Below the pieces are notes generated by a model that was given only the letters and a program-made list of their open reading frames with translations, was not told the origin of the DNA and did no database searches. Shown here piece after piece: positions 5,666 to 8,474 of a DNA stretch of 8,474 bases. The stretch covers positions 1 through 8,474 of the forward strand of contig CAZPSP010000110.1 of the NCBI GenBank assembly GCA_964589285.1, given 5' to 3'. Position numbers and translations under genes: made by a program. This DNA comes from DAOUEG01 sp964589285. GTDB lineage: Bacteria; Chloroflexota; Dehalococcoidia; Dehalococcoidales; RBG-16-60-22. The number at the start of each line of letters is the position of its first letter. The stretch's first letter is position 1.

Positions 5666-5706
5666 GGTAGTGTTGTTTTTCCGGGAAAAACCGTACTTCC
5701 TTTTTT
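5666..5706 (+). terminator. Intrinsic terminator of the rubrerythrin gene
   Basis: A 16-position stem formed by 5666-5681 and 5685-5700 carries a 7-bp perfect upper part (GTTTTTC/GAAAAAC) around a CGG loop. The lower part is GGTAGT against ACTTCC with one mismatch; two G-T pairs and one further mismatch connect the two parts. Six T residues follow at once (5701-5706). It sits about 40 bp after the stop codon. It works only in the plus direction, because no T-run follows the hairpin on the minus strand, so it would not serve the convergent cca gene. Confidence 0.8.
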
Positions 5707-5814
5707 ATAGCTGAAGAGGAGAGGAAAAGAAAAGCACGCTGCCATCTCTTCCTGTCTTACGGGAGAATGATGATAGATAGTGCCAGTGCTAGAATTGATC
5801 TAGTCGAGGTACTC

Positions 5815-7074
5815 CTATTTCATCTCCAGCAAGCCATTCACCAGCGCTTCTTCATCCGCCTTGCTGTTCACCGTACCGTCCAGCCGCGCTTCTCGCAGTG
5901 AAACCAGTATCTTCTTGATCGCCCGCCCTTCCGCTATCCCCATCTGCTTCAGGTCTTCACCGCTGAGCGCCGGTTTGACATGCCGCAGCACGTTCAGATA
6001 AAGCTCCACCTGCTCAGCCACGGCGGCATCAGCGCAGACGGAAGCTGCCATTAGCGCCGCCGGCTGGTATCCATGGAGAATGTCGTAGACGCGGCTGGGA
6101 GAAAGTCCGGGTGTTGCCAGTTCTTCGACGCGGTCCTGCACGGCCGCTGCCTGCGTAATGGTAGTCTGCTCTGTTCCGGTGAGATGGAGATACCCGACCG
6201 TCTCTTCCAAGGCGGTTGCGGGGAGTTGACATAACAGCAAAGCTAGATAGAGATCGGACGGTAAGCTATCTCCGTAGCGTCGGCGGGCGGTATCGAAGCG
6301 GGCCGCCAGGTCTTCATTGAAGGAAAGAGCCGGGTTGATCCTTTCCAGCAATCCGAGGTGTGCCGCGCGGCGCAGAGCATTCTCAGGCTCGGCTTCCTTC
6401 AGTACCAGCTCTATTTCATGGCGGATGCGGTCTCCGCTGACCGTCGCCAGCATCGGCAGGTCGCGTTCCAGCAGAAGGAGCGTCATCGGCCCGATGGCAA
6501 ATCCCAGGCGCTGTTCATAACGTACCGCCCGCCACATGCGCGTGGCATCATCGGAAAAACTCTTTTCATGGAGAACGCGGACGGCTTTTTCGTTGAGGTC
6601 TCGGATGCCGTTATGAAGATCGATAAGTTCCCCGTAGCGCTCCGGGTCGACGGCCGCGGCCATGGCGTTGATGGTGAAATCACGCCTGGCAAGGTCATCG
6701 GTAATGGAGCCAGGCTTTACTTGAGGGAGCGCTCCCGGTTTCTGATAGACTTCGGAACGCGCCGTGACGAAGTCGATGCTCTTGTTGTCCCACTTGAGAG
6801 TAGCGGTCCCGAAACGGCGGTGGACCGTTACTTTGCCGCCGATATCCGCGGCAAGCAGATCCGCCAAAGCTATGGCATTGCCTTCGGCAACGAGGTCGAT
6901 ATCCAGAGTGCCGCGGCCGAGCAGCAGGTCACGGACGGCCCCGCCCACCAGGTACAGAGGTTCGCCCCGTCCGGCAGCGATCGTTCCGGCCTTACGGATG
7001 AACGCGACAATGTCCGGCGGCAGCCGGTCTTCGATGAGCTTGGCGAGATTGATATTATCGGGCTGTACCTGCAT
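5815..7074 (-). CDS. cca: tRNA nucleotidyltransferase (CCA-adding/poly(A) polymerase family, class II)
   Basis: Enzymes of this family build or repair the CCA 3' end of tRNAs. From the ATG at 7074 the product is 419 residues. Motif A is LYLVGGAVRDLLLGR (40-54) with the metal-binding DIDLV (58-62). Motif B is RRDFTINAMA (131-140). The nucleotide-template position, usually EDxxR, reads DDATR here (175-179), keeping the Asp and Arg but with Asp for Glu. A helical neck, body and tail follow, with no CBS or HD domain. An ATG at 7095 would add seven residues (MHMLYWG) that look unlike the family. The 7074 start is preferred because a TATACT -10 box ends 5 nt before it, implying a leaderless mRNA. 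Sequence alone does not say whether it adds CCA, only CC or only A, or acts as poly(A) polymerase. The tRNA-Ser(CGA) gene in this window needs CCA addition. Confidence 0.93.
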   Translation of the reverse strand: MQVQPDNINLAKLIEDRLPPDIVAFIRKAGTIAAGRGEPLYLVGGAVRDLLLGRGTLDIDLVAEGNAIALADLLAADIGGKVTVHRRFGTATLKWDNKSIDFVTARSEVYQKPGALPQVKPGSITDDLARRDFTINAMAAAVDPERYGELIDLHNGIRDLNEKAVRVLHEKSFSDDATRMWRAVRYEQRLGFAIGPMTLLLLERDLPMLATVSGDRIRHEIELVLKEAEPENALRRAAHLGLLERINPALSFNEDLAARFDTARRRYGDSLPSDLYLALLLCQLPATALEETVGYLHLTGTEQTTITQAAAVQDRVEELATPGLSPSRVYDILHGYQPAALMAASVCADAAVAEQVELYLNVLRHVKPALSGEDLKQMGIAEGRAIKKILVSLREARLDGTVNSKADEEALVNGLLEMK

Positions 7075-7079
7075 ACCCC

Positions 7080-7108
7080 AGTATAACATATGCAAGCAGC
7101 GATGAAAG
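7080..7108 (-). promoter_or_regulatory. Putative cca promoter, leaderless
   Basis: On the minus strand TATACT (7080-7085) lies 17 bp after a weak CTTTCA (7103-7108). The expected start coincides with the A of the ATG at 7074. The -35 matches consensus at only three of six positions, so the call rests mainly on the -10 box and its position. Confidence 0.4.
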
Positions 7109-7134
7109 CTATGGGGAAGTCCACCTATTCCGCA

Positions 7135-7164
7135 TGGAAAATCTATCTGCGTCTCACGTATAAT
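7135..7164 (+). promoter_or_regulatory. Promoter of the kinase/dCMP deaminase unit
   Basis: A perfect TATAAT (7159-7164) is preceded, across 18 bp, by TGGAAA (7135-7140), which matches TTGACA at four of six positions. Transcription should start near 7171, only about 8 nt before the ATG at 7179, so only part of the GGAAAGGG ribosome-site-like run (7168-7175) would be in the mRNA. Confidence 0.6.
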
Positions 7165-7178
7165 GTCGGAAAGGGTTT

Positions 7179-7724
7179 ATGAATTACATCATCAGTATCG
7201 TGGGCATGACCGGCTCCGGGAAATCAGAGGTCGCCCGGATGTTCCGGGAACGCGGGTTCATCTCCGTGCGCTTCGGAGATGTCACCGATGAAGCGTTGAA
7301 GAAGCAGGGCCTGCCGCTGACCGAGGCCAATGAACGCCTGGCACGGGAATCCTTGAGGCGTGAACATGGCATGAACGCCTATGCGAAGCTGAGCCTGCCG
7401 CGCATCGAGGAGGGGTTGAAAACGGCGAACGTCGTCGTGGACGGCCTGTATTCCTGGGAGGAGTACCTGTTCCTCAAGGGACACTTCGAGGACAGGCTCA
7501 GGGTCGTGGCGGTATGGTCGTCGCCGGCGGTCCGATACGAGCGATTAGGCCGCCGCGAGATACGCCCGCTGACCCCTGCGGAAGCCGCTTCCCGGGACAG
7601 GGCGGAGATAGAAAACCTGAACAAGGGCGGTCCTATCTGCATGGCCGACCATACCATCCTCAATGACGGCGATTTGGAAGATATGAAGTCAGGGGTCGAA
7701 CACATCATTCGGGGGTTAGCATGA
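7179..7724 (+). CDS. P-loop kinase-like protein (dephospho-CoA kinase/UPF0200-like)
   Basis: This 181-residue protein has the build of a small nucleoside- or nucleotide-kinase-fold enzyme. The Walker A loop is GMTGSGKS (9-16) right at the N-terminus. It is followed by the RFGDVTDEALKKQGL segment (31-45) and a VVVDGLYSWEEY strand (86-97) that probably holds the Walker B Asp. RYERLGRRE (119-127), an arginine-rich lid-like segment, comes next, and DHTILNDGD (157-165) lies near the end. The order IVGMTGSGKSEVA, GDV, VVVDG and RxERL resembles the archaeal UPF0200 family and distant dephospho-CoA kinases, but not close enough to name a substrate. It starts at ATG 7179 behind a perfect TATAAT. Its TGA overlaps the dCMP deaminase ATG in an ATGA, so the two are translationally coupled. 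That context favours a role in nucleotide metabolism, an inference only. Confidence 0.88.
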   Translation: MNYIISIVGMTGSGKSEVARMFRERGFISVRFGDVTDEALKKQGLPLTEANERLARESLRREHGMNAYAKLSLPRIEEGLKTANVVVDGLYSWEEYLFLKGHFEDRLRVVAVWSSPAVRYERLGRREIRPLTPAEAASRDRAEIENLNKGGPICMADHTILNDGDLEDMKSGVEHIIRGLA

Positions 7725-8206
7725 ACGATCTGCCTCGGCGTCCCAAGCTCGATGAGTACTTTCTCAAGCTCGCTTCCGTGGTGGCGGAACGCTCCACCTG
7801 CCGGCGGCACCACATGGGGGCCATTGCCGTAAGGGACAAGCACATCCTCGCTACCGGCTACAATGGGGCGGCGGCGGGGCTCAAGGACTGCCTGGAACTC
7901 GGTTGCCTGCGGGACGAACTCGGCATTCCGTCCGGCACCCGGCATGAGATCTGCCGCGCCATCCACGCGGAACAGAATGCTATTATCCAGGCGGCGCTCC
8001 ATGGGGTCAGCCTGGAAGGCGCGACGATGTACTGCACGCACACACCATGCATTCTCTGCGCCAAGATGATGGTCAACGCGCGGATAGCGCGGTCCGTGTC
8101 CTTCGGGAAGTACCAGGACGACCAGTTCATCAAGCTGTTCGAGGAAGCCGGGATAGAGGTCTCCATCCTCCCTCGGCCGCCGGAGATAATCACGTTCCTG
8201 GACTAA
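7721..8206 (+). CDS. comEB: dCMP deaminase (zinc cytidine/deoxycytidylate deaminase family, ComEB-like)
   Basis: This enzyme deaminates dCMP to dUMP, feeding dTMP synthesis. The 161-residue protein has the zinc-dependent deaminase signature. HAEQNAI (82-88) provides His82 as zinc ligand and Glu84 as proton shuttle, and PCILCAK (109-115) provides Cys110 and Cys113. Upstream, STCRRHHMGAIAV (25-37) and GYNG (46-49) fit the dCMP deaminase group rather than tRNA or cytidine deaminases, as does RHEICRAIHAEQN. Extra cysteines (57, 62, 78) before the active site match members with a second metal site. GGGGG at 7711-7715 serves as ribosome site, and the ATG overlaps the preceding TGA. Length is normal. 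No terminator is evident after it; a 4-bp GGGA/TCCC and a 5-bp CCATT/AATGG hairpin lie downstream without T-runs. Confidence 0.95.
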   Translation: MNDLPRRPKLDEYFLKLASVVAERSTCRRHHMGAIAVRDKHILATGYNGAAAGLKDCLELGCLRDELGIPSGTRHEICRAIHAEQNAIIQAALHGVSLEGATMYCTHTPCILCAKMMVNARIARSVSFGKYQDDQFIKLFEEAGIEVSILPRPPEIITFLD

Positions 8207-8419
8207 TTGACTTGGAGAAAGAGTCTGGTGGGATCGGCGTCCCTGCTGGTCTGCTGGCAAAAAAACCCGCTCTACCCATTCGGAATGGCTGATACTGTTT
8301 CACAAAATACGTCGGCCTGATGATGCAAGAGAAACCCGTGAATTGCCGCAGGAGAATGGTGAGAACCAGACCATCATCTCCCTTTTAAAAGAGAGAAGTT
8401 GGGGGTTTCGGGAGATTGG
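8207..8419. other. Intergenic stretch without a supported gene
   Basis: About 210 bp separate the dCMP deaminase gene from the convergent partial gene. It contains a small CCATT-CGG-AATGG hairpin (8276-8288) and 7-bp inverted arms ATCTCCC/GGGAGAT (8376-8382 and 8410-8416) flanking a palindromic TTTTAAAA. Neither is followed by a T-run, so I do not call a terminator. I see no RNA gene here. Confidence 0.5.
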
Positions 8420-8474
8420 CTACTTCTTCCGCGCAATGACCTTCTTGACCGCTGCCACGATGTCGCCCGATGTC
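8420..8474 (-). CDS. C-terminal end of an unidentified protein (partial)
   Basis: The minus strand enters the window in an open frame that reads TSGDIVAAVKKVIARKK and stops with TAG at 8420-8422. The 17 codons use mostly G or C at third positions, like the neighbouring genes, and encode an amphipathic basic helix, as expected for a real protein tail. The rest of the gene lies beyond 8474. I do not recognise the family from this tail. Its direction is convergent with the dCMP deaminase gene. Confidence 0.6.
   Translation of the reverse strand, partial: TSGDIVAAVKKVIARKK

Noticed and set aside
5710..5752. GAAGAG/CTCTTC arms as a cca terminator on the minus strand
   Set aside because: The stem is short with a long loop, and no T-run follows the hairpin on the minus strand; the T-rich run lies inside the loop.
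6358..7086. 242-codon plus-strand frame opposite cca
   Set aside because: It is antisense to a gene with clear nucleotidyltransferase motifs and shows no conserved features of its own.
7379..8260. 293-codon minus-strand frame across the kinase and dCMP deaminase genes
   Set aside because: It is antisense to two well-supported genes and has no domain pattern.
8376..8416. Inverted arms ATCTCCC/GGGAGAT as a bidirectional terminator
   Set aside because: The loop is 27 nt long and no T-run follows on either strand.
8211..8474. Plus-strand frame open for 88 codons to the window end, including a helix-turn-helix-like LLKERSWGFREIG stretch
   Set aside because: There is no start with a ribosome site and no recognised family, and its last part is antisense to the more gene-like C-terminus at 8420-8474. 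A search of the translation could reopen this if it hits a recombinase or regulator.

Overview
The window looks like ordinary chromosomal DNA from a GC-moderate (mid-50s % by eye) anaerobic bacterium. The large Bacillus-type SRP RNA, the MEP-pathway kinase IspE, rubrerythrin, a [4Fe-4S]/nitroreductase-like remnant and an archaeal-style P-loop kinase beside a dCMP deaminase together suggest Chloroflexota, class Dehalococcoidia. That is an inference from gene content and protein style, not a search result.

Layout. The minus strand from 8 to 1126 encodes DprA, which starts at a TTG codon. Two class II serine tRNAs follow on the minus strand: tRNA-Ser(GGA) at 1215-1304, which encodes its CCA end, and tRNA-Ser(CGA) at 1380-1466, which does not. 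Each has its own TTGACG-type promoter. Between 1520 and 1876 there is no intact gene, but the minus strand at 1586-1843 carries a decayed, internally deleted piece of an IS3-family OrfB transposase. A strong promoter at 1877-1905 then drives a complete large SRP RNA (1911-2185). Its 3' closing strand ends one base before the ksgA start codon, giving a compact ffs-ksgA-ispE arrangement. After ispE come two small perfect hairpins and an alpha/beta hydrolase gene. Next is a C-terminal remnant of a nitroreductase gene, then a monocistronic rubrerythrin gene with a good promoter and a good intrinsic terminator.

The right-hand part starts with the minus-strand gene for a tRNA nucleotidyltransferase (CCA/poly(A) polymerase family), convergent with rubrerythrin. 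Divergent from it is a two-gene unit: an uncharacterised P-loop nucleotide/dephospho-CoA-kinase-like protein overlapping a dCMP deaminase by 4 nt. The window closes with the last 17 codons of an unidentified minus-strand gene.

How the genes fit together: the core theme is RNA maturation and translation (tRNA-Ser genes, a CCA-type enzyme, the KsgA 16S rRNA methyltransferase, SRP RNA). Added to this are isoprenoid precursor synthesis (IspE), oxidative defence (rubrerythrin) and pyrimidine deoxynucleotide supply (dCMP deaminase). I see no CRISPR array, phage module, toxin-antitoxin pair or defence island. The items most worth a second look are the SRP RNA/ksgA junction, the two gene fossils that ordinary gene calling would miss, the uncharacterised kinase coupled to dCMP deaminase, and several promoters placed so close to start codons that the mRNAs would be leaderless or nearly so.
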